A DNA stretch of 64,000 nucleotides from Streptomyces malachitofuscus (GTDB lineage: Bacteria > Actinomycetota > Actinomycetes > Streptomycetales > Streptomycetaceae), in the NCBI RefSeq assembly GCF_014650055.1, contig NZ_BMUF01000001.1, positions 620,001-684,000 of the forward strand. Reading direction: 5' to 3'. Made by a program: the position numbers and the translations under genes. Below are positions 1 through 9,831 of this stretch, piece after piece (the stretch's first letter is position 1; every line of letters begins with the position of its first letter). The notes beneath the pieces were generated by a model, which worked only from the letters and a program-made list of their open reading frames with translations, was not told the origin of the DNA and ran no database searches.

Positions 1-492
1 GGCATCCGGCCCGTTCCCTCGCCCGCCGATCCCAGTCCCCTCGGTCGGGACGCCGCCCGCTGGGCCCTGCTGCATCCCGCGCCCCACGACCGGCCCCGGA
101 TCGGGGACGAGCATCTGGTGCAGCGTGAGAGCAATCCATTGTTCCGGGTGCGGTACGCGCATGCCCGGAGCCGGGCGGTTGTGCGTAATGCCGCAGATGT
201 GGGGTTCGGGCCCGAGCCGGGGGCCGTCGACGCGCCGGCGCTGCACCAGGCCCTCGCCGACCACCCCCGCGTTCTTCTCGGCGCCGCCACCCACCGTGCG
301 CCCGACCGGCTCGCCCGGCATCTCGTCGCCGTCGCCGATGCCGTACTGCCGTGGCTTCCCGCCGTGCTGCCCCTGGGTGAGGAGAAACCCTCGGCCGCCC
401 ACCGTGCCCGGCTCGCCCTCGCCGAAGCCGCCGGGACGGTGCTGGCCGGTGGCCTTTCCCTGCTCGGCATCGACGCACCCGATCATCTCTAG
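1..492 (+). CDS. nrtL: ArgS-related DALR anticodon-binding-like protein (5' end outside window)
   Basis: The reading frame is open from base 1 and stops at TAG 490-492, so only the C-terminal 163 residues are present. The stretch around '[15 protein letters not shown]' followed by an alpha-helical, Ala-rich tail with '[18 protein letters not shown]' is typical of the DALR domain that forms the anticodon-binding end of class I arginyl-tRNA synthetases. In Streptomyces this position upstream of lysA holds a stand-alone DALR protein without the catalytic HIGH/KMSKS domain, whereas mycobacteria have a full argS here. The missing upstream part prevents a decision from this window alone. Function of the stand-alone form is unknown to me. 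Confidence 0.75.
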   Translation, partial: GIRPVPSPADPSPLGRDAARWALLHPAPHDRPRIGDEHLVQRESNPLFRVRYAHARSRAVVRNAADVGFGPEPGAVDAPALHQALADHPRVLLGAATHRAPDRLARHLVAVADAVLPWLPAVLPLGEEKPSAAHRARLALAEAAGTVLAGGLSLLGIDAPDHL

Positions 493-509
493 GAAGCCCA
501 AGACCAGCC

Positions 510-1901
510 ATGAGCCGTTCCGCACACCCCGCCGGGCCCCGTCACGCCGATGTCCTCCCCGAGGGGCACTACTCCGCACCGCCCGCCGATCTCAACGCCC
601 TCGACCCCAAGGTGTGGTCCGAGACCGTCACCCGCACCGACGACGGTGTGCTCACCGTCGGCGGGATCGACGTCAAGCGGCTCGCCGAGGAGTTCGGCAC
701 CCCCGCCTACTTCCTCGACGAGGACGACTTCCGGGCCCGGGCGCGGGCCTGGCGCACCGCGTTCGGGAACGACGCCGACGTGTTCTACGCCGGCAAGGCG
801 TTCCTGTCCCGGGCCGTCGTGCGCTGGCTGCACGAGGAGGGGCTGAACCTGGACGTGTGTTCCGGTGGGGAGCTGGCCACCGCGCTGTCGGCCGGGATGC
901 CCGCCGAGCGGATCGCCTTCCACGGGAACAACAAGTCCGTGGGCGAGATCCGGCGGGCCGTCGAGGCCGGGGTCGGGCGGATCGTGCTCGACTCGTTCCA
1001 GGAGATCGTCAGGGTCGCGCACATCGCGCAGGAGCTCGGCACGCGGCAGCGGGTGCAGATTCGTATCACCGTCGGTGTCGAGGCGCACACGCACGAGTTC
1101 ATCGCCACCGCGCACGAGGACCAGAAGTTCGGGATTCCGCTGGCCGGCGGGCAGGCCGCCGAGGCCGTGCGGCGGGCGCTGAAGCTCGACGGGCTGGAGC
1201 TCATCGGGATCCACTCGCACATCGGGTCGCAGATCTTCGACATGTCGGGCTTCGAGGTGGCCGCGCACCGGGTCGTCGGGCTGCTCAAGGACATCCGTGA
1301 CGAGCACGGCGTCGAACTGCCCGAGATCGACCTCGGGGGCGGGCTCGGCATCGCGTACACCAGTGACGACGACCCCCGTGAGCCGCACGAGATCGCCAAG
1401 GCGCTGACCGAGATCGTCACCCGGGAGTGCGAGAGCGCGCGGCTGAGCACGCCGCGGATCTCGGTCGAGCCCGGGCGCGCCGTCGTGGGGCCGACCGCGT
1501 TCACGCTCTACGAGGTCGGCACGGTCAAGCAGCTCGACGGGCTGCGGACGTACGTCTCCGTCGACGGGGGGATGTCGGACAACATCCGCACCGCCCTGTA
1601 CGACGCCCAGTACAGCGTCTCCCTGGTCTCCCGCAGCTCCGACGCCGAGCCGATGCTCTGCCGGGTCGTCGGCAAGCACTGCGAGAGCGGGGACATCGTG
1701 GTGAAGGACGCCTTCCTGCCGGGGGACCTGGCGCCGGGCGACCTCATCGCCGTGCCGGCGACCGGGGCGTACTGCCGGTCCATGGCCAGCAACTACAACC
1801 ATGTGCTCCGTCCGCCGGTCGTCGCCGTGCGCGGCGGCGAGGCGCGGGTCATCGTCCGGCGGGAGACGGAGGAGGATCTGCTCCGGCTCGATGTCGGATA
1901 G
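510..1901 (+). CDS. lysA: Diaminopimelate decarboxylase
   Basis: Catalyses the last step of lysine synthesis, meso-diaminopimelate to L-lysine plus CO2, in the cytoplasm with PLP. The 463-residue protein shows the alanine-racemase-like PLP barrel: Lys96 in 'FYAGKAFLS' is the Schiff-base lysine, followed by 'SGGELATAL', 'HGNNKS', '[10 protein letters not shown]', the phosphate loop 'GGGLGIAY' and 'EPGRAVVG'; the C-terminal beta domain carries 'CESGD', whose Cys completes the neighbouring active site in the dimer. It starts 17 bp after the DALR gene and opens the aspartate-family block lysA-hom-thrC-thrB. Length and motifs are normal. Confidence 0.97.
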   Translation: MSRSAHPAGPRHADVLPEGHYSAPPADLNALDPKVWSETVTRTDDGVLTVGGIDVKRLAEEFGTPAYFLDEDDFRARARAWRTAFGNDADVFYAGKAFLSRAVVRWLHEEGLNLDVCSGGELATALSAGMPAERIAFHGNNKSVGEIRRAVEAGVGRIVLDSFQEIVRVAHIAQELGTRQRVQIRITVGVEAHTHEFIATAHEDQKFGIPLAGGQAAEAVRRALKLDGLELIGIHSHIGSQIFDMSGFEVAAHRVVGLLKDIRDEHGVELPEIDLGGGLGIAYTSDDDPREPHEIAKALTEIVTRECESARLSTPRISVEPGRAVVGPTAFTLYEVGTVKQLDGLRTYVSVDGGMSDNIRTALYDAQYSVSLVSRSSDAEPMLCRVVGKHCESGDIVVKDAFLPGDLAPGDLIAVPATGAYCRSMASNYNHVLRPPVVAVRGGEARVIVRRETEEDLLRLDVG

Positions 1902-2118
1902 AGGTCCGCTGGTCGGAGGGGCCGCCCGGGCACCCCGGCCAGGTGGCCGGCGGTCCCAGGAAGGTCCGAGGAAGGTCCCGGGCAGGTCTCCGGAAGATCT
2001 TCGGTCCGACTGGCCGGGTAAATGAAATAGATGTCTCACGATCCGGACAAAGGGCAGAAACTCCCGTCCGGTGAGTGAGACTGGTGCAACCGAGACGGTA
2101 ATCAGGAAACGAGGTCGG
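1902..2118 (+). other. Leader region of hom with a small hairpin and direct repeats
   Basis: This 217-bp gap between lysA and hom holds a perfect 6-bp hairpin (CCGGCC 1935-1940 with GGCCGG 1945-1950) and two exact copies of AGGAAGGTCC at 1958-1967 and 1969-1978 (11-bp period). A relatively AT-rich patch around 2020-2040 could carry the hom promoter. I see no T-box core or Thr/Ile-rich leader peptide, so amino-acid attenuation is not supported. The meaning of the repeats is unknown. Confidence 0.4.
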
Positions 2119-3411
2119 ATGATGCGTACGCGTCCGCTGAAGGTGGCGCTGCTGGGCTGTGGAGTGGTCGGCTCAGAGGTGGCGCGCATCATGACGACGC
2201 ACGCCGACGACCTCGCCGCCCGGATCGGGGCCCCGGTGGAGCTGGCGGGCGTGGCCGTGCGGCGGCCCGACAAGGTGCGTGAGGGGATCGACCCCGCACT
2301 GGTCACCACCGACGCCACCGCGCTCGTCAAACGGGGCGACCTCGACATCGTCGTGGAGGTCATCGGCGGTATCGAGCCCGCCCGTACGCTCATCGCCACC
2401 GCCTTCGAGCACGGCGCGTCCGTCGTCTCCGCGAACAAGGCGCTGCTCGCCCAGGACGGCGCCGCGCTGCACGCCGCGGCCGGGGAGCACGGCAAGGACC
2501 TCTACTACGAGGCCGCCGTCGCCGGTGCCATCCCGCTGATCCGGCCGCTGCGCGAGTCCCTCGCCGGTGACAAAGTCAACCGGGTGCTCGGCATCGTCAA
2601 CGGCACCACCAACTTCATCCTCGACAAGATGGACACCACGGGCGCCGGCTACCAGGAGGCGCTCGACGAGGCCACCGCGCTCGGGTACGCCGAGGCCGAC
2701 CCGACCGCCGACGTCGAGGGCTTCGACGCCGCCGCCAAGGCCGCCATCCTCGCCGGGATCGCCTTCCACACGCGGGTGCGCCTCGACGACGTCTACCGCG
2801 AGGGGATGACCGAGGTCACCGCCGCCGACTTCGCCTCCGCCAAGGAGATGGGCTGCACCATCAAGCTGCTCGCCATCTGCGAGCGGGCGGAGGACGGGGC
2901 GTCGGTCACCGCGCGGGTGCATCCGGCGATGATCCCGCTCAGCCATCCGCTGGCCTCCGTGCGGGGCGCCTACAACGCCGTGTTCGTGGAGTCGGACGCC
3001 GCCGGGCAGTTGATGTTCTACGGTCCCGGCGCGGGCGGTGCGCCGACGGCCTCCGCCGTGCTCGGAGACCTGGTCGCCGTGGGGCGCAACCGGGTCGGCG
3101 GGACCACCGGACCGGGTGAGTCCGCGTACGCCGCGCTGCCCGTCTCGTCGATGGGCGAGGTCGTCACGCGCTACCACATCAGCCTGGACGTGGCCGACAA
3201 ACCGGGCGTTCTCGCCCAGGTCGCGACCGTGTTCGCGGAGCACGGCGTCTCGATCGACACGGTTCGCCAGCAGGGCAAGGACGGCGAGGCGTCGCTCGTC
3301 GTCGTCACGCACCGTGCGTCCGACGCCGCCCTCGGCGGGACCGTCGAGGCGCTGCGCAAGCTCGACACCGTGCGTGGTGTCGCCAGCATCATGCGGGTTG
3401 AAGGAGAGTAA
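2119..3411 (+). CDS. hom: Homoserine dehydrogenase
   Basis: Reduces aspartate-semialdehyde to homoserine with NAD(P)H, the branch point to threonine and methionine. The N-terminal Rossmann loop is G13-C-G15-V-V-G18; 'NKALLA' and 'NGTTNFIL' are homoserine-dehydrogenase signatures; residues from about 351 form an ACT domain ('YHISLDVADKPGVLAQV'), which in this family gives feedback control by threonine. I start at the tandem ATGATG at 2119 because GAGGT at 2111-2115 sits in front of it; an in-frame GTG at 2071 is possible but adds a basic extension not usual in the family. Seven bases separate it from thrC, so they are co-transcribed. Confidence 0.96.
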   Translation: MMRTRPLKVALLGCGVVGSEVARIMTTHADDLAARIGAPVELAGVAVRRPDKVREGIDPALVTTDATALVKRGDLDIVVEVIGGIEPARTLIATAFEHGASVVSANKALLAQDGAALHAAAGEHGKDLYYEAAVAGAIPLIRPLRESLAGDKVNRVLGIVNGTTNFILDKMDTTGAGYQEALDEATALGYAEADPTADVEGFDAAAKAAILAGIAFHTRVRLDDVYREGMTEVTAADFASAKEMGCTIKLLAICERAEDGASVTARVHPAMIPLSHPLASVRGAYNAVFVESDAAGQLMFYGPGAGGAPTASAVLGDLVAVGRNRVGGTTGPGESAYAALPVSSMGEVVTRYHISLDVADKPGVLAQVATVFAEHGVSIDTVRQQGKDGEASLVVVTHRASDAALGGTVEALRKLDTVRGVASIMRVEGE

Positions 3412-3417
3412 CCAGCA

Positions 3418-4476
3418 ATGACCCACCAGTGGCGCGGAATCATCGAGGAGTACCGGGACCGGCTGCCGGTATCCGACAGCACGCCGGTCGTGACGCTCCG
3501 TGAGGGCGGTACGCCGCTCGTGCCCGCGCAGGTGCTCTCCGAGCGCACGGGCTGCGAGGTGCACCTCAAGGTCGAGGGGGCGAACCCCACCGGGTCCTTC
3601 AAGGACCGCGGGATGACGATGGCGATCTCCCGGGCGAAGGAGGAGGGGGCCAAGGCCGTCATCTGCGCCTCCACCGGCAACACCTCCGCCTCCGCCGCCG
3701 CGTACGGTGTGCGGGCCGGCATGGTCTCCGCCGTGCTCGTGCCCCAGGGCAAGATCGCGCTCGGCAAGATGGGCCAGGCGCTGGTCCACGGGGCGAAGAT
3801 CCTCCAGGTCGACGGCAACTTCGACGACTGCCTCACGCTGGCCCGCGCGCTGAGCGACAACTACCCCGTGGCGCTGGTCAATTCGGTCAACCCGGTACGT
3901 ATCGAGGGGCAGAAGACCGCCGCCTTCGAGATCGTGGACATGCTGGGTGACGCCCCCGACATCCATGTGCTGCCGGTGGGCAACGCGGGCAACATCACCG
4001 CGTACTGGAAGGGGTACAAGGAGTACGCCGCCGACGGTGTCAGCACCAGGACGCCGCGCATGTGGGGCTTCCAGGCCTCCGGCAGCGCGCCGATCGTGCG
4101 CGGCGAGGTCGTCAAGGACCCGTCGACGATCGCCACCGCCATCCGGATCGGCAACCCCGCCTCCTGGGAGTTCGCGCTCGCCGCGCGGGACGAGTCCGGT
4201 GGTGCCATCGACGAGGTGACGGACCGTGAGATCCTGCGCGCCTACCGGCTGTTGGCCTCGCAGGAGGGCGTCTTCGTCGAGCCCGCGTCCGCCGCGTCGG
4301 TGGCCGGTCTGCTGAAGGCCGCCGAGCTGGGCAGGGTCGACCCGGGCCAGAAGATCGTGTGCACGGTCACCGGAAACGGTCTGAAGGACCCCGACTGGGC
4401 CGTCGCCGGTGCGCCGCAGCCGGTCACCGTTCCCGTCGACGCGGCGACCGCCGCCCAGCGGCTCGGTCTCGTCTGA
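3418..4476 (+). CDS. thrC: Threonine synthase
   Basis: Converts O-phosphohomoserine to threonine with PLP. The 352-residue protein is the short class of fold-type II enzyme: '[10 protein letters not shown]' holds the PLP lysine K62, '[13 protein letters not shown]' binds the phosphate of the cofactor, and '[16 protein letters not shown]' supplies the glycine-rich loop. The ribosome site (GAAGGAGAG) overlaps the end of hom, indicating translational coupling. There is no N-terminal extension and therefore no sign of SAM allostery as in plant enzymes. Confidence 0.97.
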   Translation: MTHQWRGIIEEYRDRLPVSDSTPVVTLREGGTPLVPAQVLSERTGCEVHLKVEGANPTGSFKDRGMTMAISRAKEEGAKAVICASTGNTSASAAAYGVRAGMVSAVLVPQGKIALGKMGQALVHGAKILQVDGNFDDCLTLARALSDNYPVALVNSVNPVRIEGQKTAAFEIVDMLGDAPDIHVLPVGNAGNITAYWKGYKEYAADGVSTRTPRMWGFQASGSAPIVRGEVVKDPSTIATAIRIGNPASWEFALAARDESGGAIDEVTDREILRAYRLLASQEGVFVEPASAASVAGLLKAAELGRVDPGQKIVCTVTGNGLKDPDWAVAGAPQPVTVPVDAATAAQRLGLV

Positions 4477-4854
4477 CCGCCGGGCCCGGGCCGGTCCCCG
4501 GACGGGTGGGGCCGGTCACGGATCCCGGCGCCCGCCGGAACGCACAGGACCGGCGTAAGGGCGCGTCGACCTGGGGAAGTTACCTGGAGGGGTGCACAGG
4601 GGGCTCGCGACACGCATCGTGCGCCTCCTGTGCGCCCTATGTCGCCACTGAACCTTCCTTCGATAGGCTGTACTGAACCCGCCCGCCGCATATGCCGCGG
4701 CAGTGCGTCGTCTCCACGGTCCGGAAAGCGGCCGGGAGCGGCCCGGAAAGCGGCCGGCCACCCCGGTCGGCGGCGGCCCCAGGGTCTCGTACGTCATCGA
4801 ATGTCCATCGAATGTCATTCGACAGTCACGCAGCTCAAGGAGAGTCTTCGAGCG
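4477..4854. other. Intergenic region between thrC and thrB
   Basis: A 378-bp stretch without a convincing gene. Directly after thrC lies a GC-rich imperfect palindrome (about 4475-4498, centred on CGGGCCCGG) that may act as a weak terminator. Reading frames through the region lack codon bias and family similarity. A hexamer TAGGCT near 4664 could be a -10 box for thrB, but I see no good -35 partner. The last part holds AAGGAGAG at 4837-4844, the ribosome site of thrB. The gap suggests thrB can be transcribed separately from hom-thrC. Confidence 0.45.
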
Positions 4855-5772
4855 ATGGCCGGTCCCGCCTTCCGAGCCGCCGCCGTCCGGGTGCGCGTCC
4901 CCGCCACCAGCGCCAACCTCGGCCCGGGCTTCGACGCCCTCGGCCTCGCGCTGGGGCTGTACGACGACGTGGTCGTCCGGGTGGCCGACTCCGGGCTGCA
5001 CATCGACATCGCCGGTGAGGGAAGCGAGAACCTCCCGCGCGACGAGCGCCATCTGCTCGTACGGTCCCTGCGCACCGCGTTCGACCTGCTCGGCGGACAG
5101 CCGCGGGGCCTCGAGATCGTCTGCGCCAACCGGATCCCGCACGGCCGGGGCCTCGGCTCCTCCTCCGCCGCCATCTGCGCCGGGATCGTCGCCGCCCGCG
5201 CCGTGACGATAGGCGCCGACGCCAAGCTCGACGACACCGCACTGCTCGAACTGGCCACCGAGATCGAGGGCCACCCCGACAATGTCGCCGCCTGTCTGCT
5301 GGGCGGATTCACCCTGTCCTGGATGGAGGGCGGCTCCGCCCGCGCGATCAGGATGGATCCCGCCGATTCCATCGTTCCGGTGGTTTTCGTGCCCGGGAAG
5401 CCGGTTCTCACCGAGACCGCGCGCGGACTGCTCCCGCGCACCGTGCCGCACGTCGACGCCGCCGCCAACGCGGGCCGTGCCGCCCTGCTCGTCGAGGCCC
5501 TGACCAGGCGCCCCGAGCTGCTGCTGCCCGCCACCGAGGACCGACTGCACCAGGAGTACCGCGCCCCGGCCATGCCCGAGAGCGCCGCCCTGGTGGAGCG
5601 GCTGCGCGGGGACGGCATCCCCGCGGTGATCTCCGGCGCCGGGCCCACGGTCATGGCGCTGGCCGACGCGGACAGCGCCGACAAGGTCGAAGCACTGGCC
5701 GGCACCGACTGGGCCGCCAATCGGCTCGGTCTCGATGTGCAGGGCGCGAGCGTGCTTCCGCTCGCCACCTGA
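4855..5772 (+). CDS. thrB: Homoserine kinase
   Basis: Phosphorylates homoserine with ATP to give the substrate of ThrC. The 305-residue protein is a GHMP kinase: 'VPATSANLGPGFDALGLAL' at the N-terminus, the ATP loop 'PHGRGLGSSSAAICAG' near residues 95-110 and the C-terminal 'VISGAGPTVMAL'. ATG 4855 is preceded by AAGGAGAG with a 10-nt spacer and gives the normal family start; an open frame extends upstream to 4630 but lacks similarity to the family. It completes the threonine pathway started by hom and thrC. Confidence 0.96.
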   Translation: MAGPAFRAAAVRVRVPATSANLGPGFDALGLALGLYDDVVVRVADSGLHIDIAGEGSENLPRDERHLLVRSLRTAFDLLGGQPRGLEIVCANRIPHGRGLGSSSAAICAGIVAARAVTIGADAKLDDTALLELATEIEGHPDNVAACLLGGFTLSWMEGGSARAIRMDPADSIVPVVFVPGKPVLTETARGLLPRTVPHVDAAANAGRAALLVEALTRRPELLLPATEDRLHQEYRAPAMPESAALVERLRGDGIPAVISGAGPTVMALADADSADKVEALAGTDWAANRLGLDVQGASVLPLAT

Positions 5773-6192
5773 CACACGGTTGCCGGATTTGGAGAGGGGG
5801 AATGTTTGTTGGATCCGGTAGTGTTAACCTCAAGTCTGCACCCGACCCCACCATGGCGAGGTGCCTCGTGTCCCCGTCCGGGACAGACATTCTTCCGGGA
5901 GCCCCCCAAGCCGCACTGTGTTCACTGCTACGTACGCGGGCAGTACGTCGTACGCGGACGCTGAACGGCCCGACGGTGGGGGTACCCCCTCTGGGGGAGC
6001 TCCGGAACCGGTGCGACCACGCCACGTGACACTGGGTGCCACGGCTCGAGGAAGCGCCATCACCAGATATCTCTTCCGCCGCTCAGGCGGACAACCGCCC
6101 CGGCACGGTTCGCACAGCAAGGACCGATGCCGGACAGCACAACCGGTCGCCGAGCCAGACAGGCCGACGTCCGCTCCAGGGAAGGACCCTTC
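5773..6192 (+). other. Long leader region of rho
   Basis: A 420-bp gap upstream of rho. An AT-richer tract at about 5800-5830 probably carries the promoter, but I cannot align a good -35/-10 pair. At 5978-5997 the order GGGGG-TA-CCCCC-TCT-GGGGG allows two mutually exclusive hairpins, because the central C-run can pair with either G-run. TACG-rich short repeats lie around 5930-5960. No plausible gene is present. The length would fit an untranslated leader used for autogenous control of rho, which is known in E. coli; here that is inference. Confidence 0.45.
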
Positions 6193-8238
6193 GTGAGCGA
6201 CACCACCGATCTGATGGGCGCACGTGTCGAGGAGACCGCTGCCGCGCCCGCCACGGACGCTTCCGCGCCTGCCTCCGGTGCCGGCTCCCGGCGGCGCCGC
6301 GGTACCGGCCTCGAGGGCATGGTGCTGGCCGAGCTGCAACAGGTCGCATCCGGCCTCGGAATCAGGGGCACCGCGCGCATGCGCAAGAGCCAGCTGATCG
6401 AGGTCATCAAGGAGGCGCAGGCCGCCGGCGGAGGTGCCCCCTCCGGGGGAGCTGCCCCGGCCAAGGCCGAGTCCGCCACCGAGACCAAGCCCAAGCGCCG
6501 CGCCACCTCCCGGGCCCGTACGGGTGACACCGCGGAGAAGAAGGCCGACGCCAAGGCCGAGCAGGAGGCCCCCGCCGAGAAGGCCGCGGCCCAGCAGCAG
6601 ATCGAGATCCCGGGCCAGCCCTCCCCGAAGGCCTCGGCCGAGCAGGCCGAGGACGCCGCCCCCGCCGAGCGCCGCCGCCGTCGCGCGACCGCCGAGGCCG
6701 GAGCCCCGGCCGCCGCGACCGAGACGGTCACCGCCGAGGCGAAGACGGACTCCAAGGCCGAGACCCCGGCCCAGCAGCAGTCGCAGCAGGGCGAGAGCAA
6801 GTCCGACCACGAGGGCGGCGAGGGCCGTCGCCGCGACCGCCGTGACCGCGGCCGCGACCGTGACCGCGGCGACCGCGGCGACCGCGGTGACCGCGGTGAC
6901 CGTGGAGACCGCCGGAACAAGGGCGACGACCAGCAGAACCAGGGCGGCGGCCGTCAGCAGAACCAGCAGGGCGGCGGCCGTCAGGACGACGGTTACGACG
7001 ACGACGGAGGCGGCCGCCGTGGCCGTCGCGGCCGCTACCGCGACCGCCGTGGCCGCCGTGGCCGCGACGACGTGCAGGAGCCGCAGATCGCCGAGGACGA
7101 CGTCCTGATCCCGGTCGCGGGCATCCTGGACATCCTCGACAACTACGCCTTCATCCGGACCTCCGGCTACCTGCCCGGTCCCAACGACGTGTACGTCTCC
7201 CTCGCCCAGGTCCGCAAGAACGGCCTGCGCAAGGGCGACCACATCACCGGCGCCGTGCGCCAGCCCAAGGAGGGCGAGCGCCGCGAGAAGTTCAACGCGC
7301 TGGTCCGCCTGGACTCCGTCAACGGCATGGCGCCCGAACACGGCCGCGGCCGACCGGAGTTCAACAAGCTCACCCCGCTGTACCCGCAGGACCGCCTCCG
7401 CCTGGAGACGGACCCGGGCGTGCTGACCACCCGGATCATCGACCTCGTGTCGCCGATCGGTAAGGGCCAGCGCGGTTTGATCGTGGCCCCGCCGAAGACC
7501 GGCAAGACCATGATCATGCAGGCGATCGCCAACGCGATCACCCACAACAACCCCGAGTGCCACCTGATGGTCGTCCTCGTCGACGAGCGTCCGGAAGAGG
7601 TCACCGACATGCAGCGGTCGGTCAAGGGCGAGGTCATCTCCTCGACCTTCGACCGCCCGGCCGAGGACCACACCACGGTCGCCGAGCTCGCCATCGAGCG
7701 CGCCAAGCGCCTGGTGGAGCTGGGCCACGACGTCGTCGTGCTGCTCGACTCGATCACGCGTCTGGGCCGTGCGTACAACCTCGCCGCCCCGGCCTCCGGC
7801 CGCATCCTGTCCGGTGGTGTCGACTCGACCGCCCTGTACCCGCCGAAGCGGTTCTTCGGTGCGGCCCGCAACATCGAGGACGGCGGCTCGCTGACCATCC
7901 TCGCCACCGCCCTGGTGGACACCGGGTCCCGCATGGACGAGGTGATCTTCGAGGAGTTCAAGGGCACGGGCAACGCGGAGCTCAAGCTCGACCGCAAGCT
8001 CGCCGACAAGCGGATCTTCCCCGCGGTGGACGTCGACGCGTCCGGTACCCGTAAGGAAGAGATCCTGCTCGCCAGCGACGAGCTCGCCATCGTCTGGAAG
8101 CTGCGCCGGGTGCTGCACGCCCTCGACCAGCAGCAGGCGGTCGAACTGCTCCTCGACAAGATGAAGCAGACGAAGTCGAACGCCGAGTTCCTGATGCAGA
8201 TCCAGAAGACGACGCCGACGCCGGGCAACGGCGACTGA
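6193..8238 (+). CDS. rho: Transcription termination factor Rho
   Basis: Hexameric RNA-dependent ATPase that releases RNA from stalled transcription complexes. Order of parts in the 681-residue protein: Rho-N helical domain at about 36-77 ('[18 protein letters not shown]'), a long disordered Lys/Glu/Ala then Arg/Gly/Asp-rich insert to about residue 300, the cold-shock-like RNA-binding domain from 303 ('[19 protein letters not shown]'), Walker A 'APPKTGKTM' near 430 and Walker B '[16 protein letters not shown]'. The insert is characteristic of actinobacterial Rho and adds RNA affinity. GTG 6193 is chosen because GGAAGGA lies 7 nt upstream; a start at 6127 would lack this. The gene ends at an intrinsic-type hairpin. 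Confidence 0.97.
   Translation: MSDTTDLMGARVEETAAAPATDASAPASGAGSRRRRGTGLEGMVLAELQQVASGLGIRGTARMRKSQLIEVIKEAQAAGGGAPSGGAAPAKAESATETKPKRRATSRARTGDTAEKKADAKAEQEAPAEKAAAQQQIEIPGQPSPKASAEQAEDAAPAERRRRRATAEAGAPAAATETVTAEAKTDSKAETPAQQQSQQGESKSDHEGGEGRRRDRRDRGRDRDRGDRGDRGDRGDRGDRRNKGDDQQNQGGGRQQNQQGGGRQDDGYDDDGGGRRGRRGRYRDRRGRRGRDDVQEPQIAEDDVLIPVAGILDILDNYAFIRTSGYLPGPNDVYVSLAQVRKNGLRKGDHITGAVRQPKEGERREKFNALVRLDSVNGMAPEHGRGRPEFNKLTPLYPQDRLRLETDPGVLTTRIIDLVSPIGKGQRGLIVAPPKTGKTMIMQAIANAITHNNPECHLMVVLVDERPEEVTDMQRSVKGEVISSTFDRPAEDHTTVAELAIERAKRLVELGHDVVVLLDSITRLGRAYNLAAPASGRILSGGVDSTALYPPKRFFGAARNIEDGGSLTILATALVDTGSRMDEVIFEEFKGTGNAELKLDRKLADKRIFPAVDVDASGTRKEEILLASDELAIVWKLRRVLHALDQQQAVELLLDKMKQTKSNAEFLMQIQKTTPTPGNGD
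6868..6912 (+). repeat. Five 9-bp tandem units coding for Gly-Asp-Arg in rho
   Basis: Five consecutive in-frame units of the type GGC-GAC-CGC, each coding Gly-Asp-Arg, with only third-base changes between units. They lie in the disordered insert of Rho. Such repeats expand and contract easily by slippage, so copy number is likely to vary between strains while keeping frame. Confidence 0.85.
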
Positions 8239-8283
8239 CGTTCCGCTTCCGGCACAGGGTCGCTGCGACGCAGGGCCGATGTG

Positions 8284-8320
8284 GCAAAGGGCCGCTTCCG
8301 TTACGGAAGCGGCCCTTTGC
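8284..8320 (+). terminator. Perfect 17-bp hairpin after rho
   Basis: GCAAAGGGCCGCTTCCG at 8284-8300 pairs perfectly with 8304-8320 around a 3-nt TTA loop. It starts 45 bp after the rho stop codon and precedes the promoter region of the LCP gene. There is no T-run after it, as is common for Streptomyces terminators. Confidence 0.85.
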
Positions 8321-8496
8321 GCGGTTCCGGGTCCGGTGGGGCGTGAGCGAGATCTTTGCCACAAGGGCGCTGTGCAACCCTTTGCCGGATTTCCCCGTCT
8401 GACCCGACGGCGGGACCATGGTGGCGTACGGGCCGTGACGGCCATGTCTGCCACCAGGCACAGGGGGTAACCGACCGAAGACGATCCGAGGAGCAC

Positions 8497-9636
8497 ATGT
8501 CTGCCGACAGCACACCGGGCCCCGGGATACCGGGGGAGTCCGGGACGAAGGGCACGCGCGGGCGGAGCAAGGGGCACCGCCGCAAACCGCGCGAGAAACG
8601 GCACAAGGGCCTGAAGATCATGGCCTGGACGGCGGCGGGCATCGTCGTGCTGGGCGGCACCGGCGCCGGATACCTGTACTTCAAGCTCAACGGCAACATC
8701 GAGAGCGTCGACATCGACCAGGCCCTCGGCACCGACCGGCCCGAGAAGGTGGACAACGGCTCCGAGAACATCCTCGTCCTCGGCTCCGACACCCGCGCCG
8801 GCGGCAACAAGGACCTCGGCGGCGGCACCGACGACGGCAGCGCCCGCTCCGACACCGCGATGATCGTGCACGTGTACGAGGGCCACAAGAAGGCGAGCGT
8901 CGTCTCCATACCGCGCGACACCCTCATCGACCGTCCCGAGTGCACCGACACCGAGGGCGGCACCCACCCCGCCGCGAACGGCGTGATGTTCAACTCCGCC
9001 TACTCCACCGGCGGCGCGGCCTGCGCGGTGAAGACCGTCGAGTCCCTCACCGACCTGCGCATGGACCACTACCTGGAGGTCGACTTCACCGGCTTCCAGA
9101 AGCTGATCGACGAACTCGGCGGCGTCGAGGTCACCACCACCGAGGACATCAAGGACCCCGACAGCCACCTCGACCTCCCGGCCGGCACCCACCGCCTCGA
9201 CGGCGAACAGGCCCTCGGCCTGGTCCGCACCCGGCACGGCGTCGGCGACGGCTCCGACCTCGGCCGCATCCAGCTCCAGCAGGCGTTCATCAAGGCCCTG
9301 GTGCAGCAGGTCAAGGAGGTCGGCGTCTTCACCAGCCCGAAGAAGCTGTACAGCCTCGCCGACAGCGCCACCAAGGCCGTCACCACCGACTCCGACCTCG
9401 GCTCGGTGAACTCCCTGATGTCCTTCGCCAACGGCCTGAAGGGCATCGGGCCGTCCAACATGCACATGATCACCATGCCGGTCCAGTACGACCCGGCCAA
9501 CGCCAACCGTGTGCTCCCCCTGAAGGACAAGTCCCAGCTGGTCTGGGACGCCCTGAAGAACGACAGGCCGATCCCCGAGAGCGCGATCAGGGACACGGCA
9601 ACCGGTGAAGCAAGGGACGTGGTGACTGCCTCGTAG
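8497..9636 (+). CDS. LytR-CpsA-Psr (LCP) family cell-wall glycopolymer ligase
   Basis: LCP enzymes transfer glycopolymers such as teichoic acids from an undecaprenyl carrier to peptidoglycan at the outer membrane face. The 379-residue protein has a basic cytoplasmic N-terminus, one membrane segment near residues 41-64 ('WTAAGIVVLGGTGAGYLYF') and an external LCP domain with the hallmark blocks 'ILVLGSDTRAGG', 'RSDTAMIVHV', 'SIPRDTLID', the 'DFTGFQKLIDELGGVEV' block and 'LVRTRHGVGDGSDLGRI', whose Arg and Asp residues bind the lipid pyrophosphate. ATG 8497 has a CGAGGAG ribosome site. The exact polymer cannot be told from sequence. Confidence 0.92.
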   Translation: MSADSTPGPGIPGESGTKGTRGRSKGHRRKPREKRHKGLKIMAWTAAGIVVLGGTGAGYLYFKLNGNIESVDIDQALGTDRPEKVDNGSENILVLGSDTRAGGNKDLGGGTDDGSARSDTAMIVHVYEGHKKASVVSIPRDTLIDRPECTDTEGGTHPAANGVMFNSAYSTGGAACAVKTVESLTDLRMDHYLEVDFTGFQKLIDELGGVEVTTTEDIKDPDSHLDLPAGTHRLDGEQALGLVRTRHGVGDGSDLGRIQLQQAFIKALVQQVKEVGVFTSPKKLYSLADSATKAVTTDSDLGSVNSLMSFANGLKGIGPSNMHMITMPVQYDPANANRVLPLKDKSQLVWDALKNDRPIPESAIRDTATGEARDVVTAS

Positions 9637-9702
9637 GGGCGCGGGGCCGGGTTCATTTGCGGCTCCGCCGCGCGGGCGCGACCAGCCCCCACCGGGCCCG
9701 CG

Positions 9703-9728
9703 GGAACAAACAACCGCAACCCCCGGTT
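9703..9728 (+). promoter_or_regulatory. Candidate sigma-R (thiol-stress) promoter of rpmE
   Basis: GGAAC at 9703-9707 is separated by exactly 18 nt from GTT at 9726-9728, matching the S. coelicolor sigma-R pattern GGAAT-N18-GTT with one change. It lies about 100 bp upstream of the rpmE start. rpmE is, from memory, a reported sigma-R target in S. coelicolor. A second possible promoter, TTGGGA (9729-9734) with CAGACT (9752-9757) at 17-nt spacing, would fit the housekeeping sigma factor. Confidence 0.6.
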
Positions 9729-9831
9729 TTGGGAGAGGACCCCAGTCCTGGCAGACTGGTACGTCGGCTCCGGTTCACGCTCCCGCACCCCGCGGCAGCG
9801 ACCCGGCGCCCTCCCGAACCTAGGAGACACC

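Noticed and set aside
1902..2118. T-box or threonine attenuator upstream of hom
   Set aside because: No AGGGTGGNACCGCG-like T-box core, no Thr/Ile-rich leader peptide and no clear terminator/antiterminator pair.
6868..6912. CRISPR-like or minisatellite array
   Set aside because: The 9-bp units are in frame inside rho and have no spacers; they encode the Gly-Asp-Arg part of the Rho insert.
5830..9465. A 1211-codon open frame on the minus strand across rho and the LCP gene
   Set aside because: It mirrors the codon structure of the genuine plus-strand genes, has low-complexity Ala/Val/Gly content and no family similarity. Such shadows are expected at this GC content.
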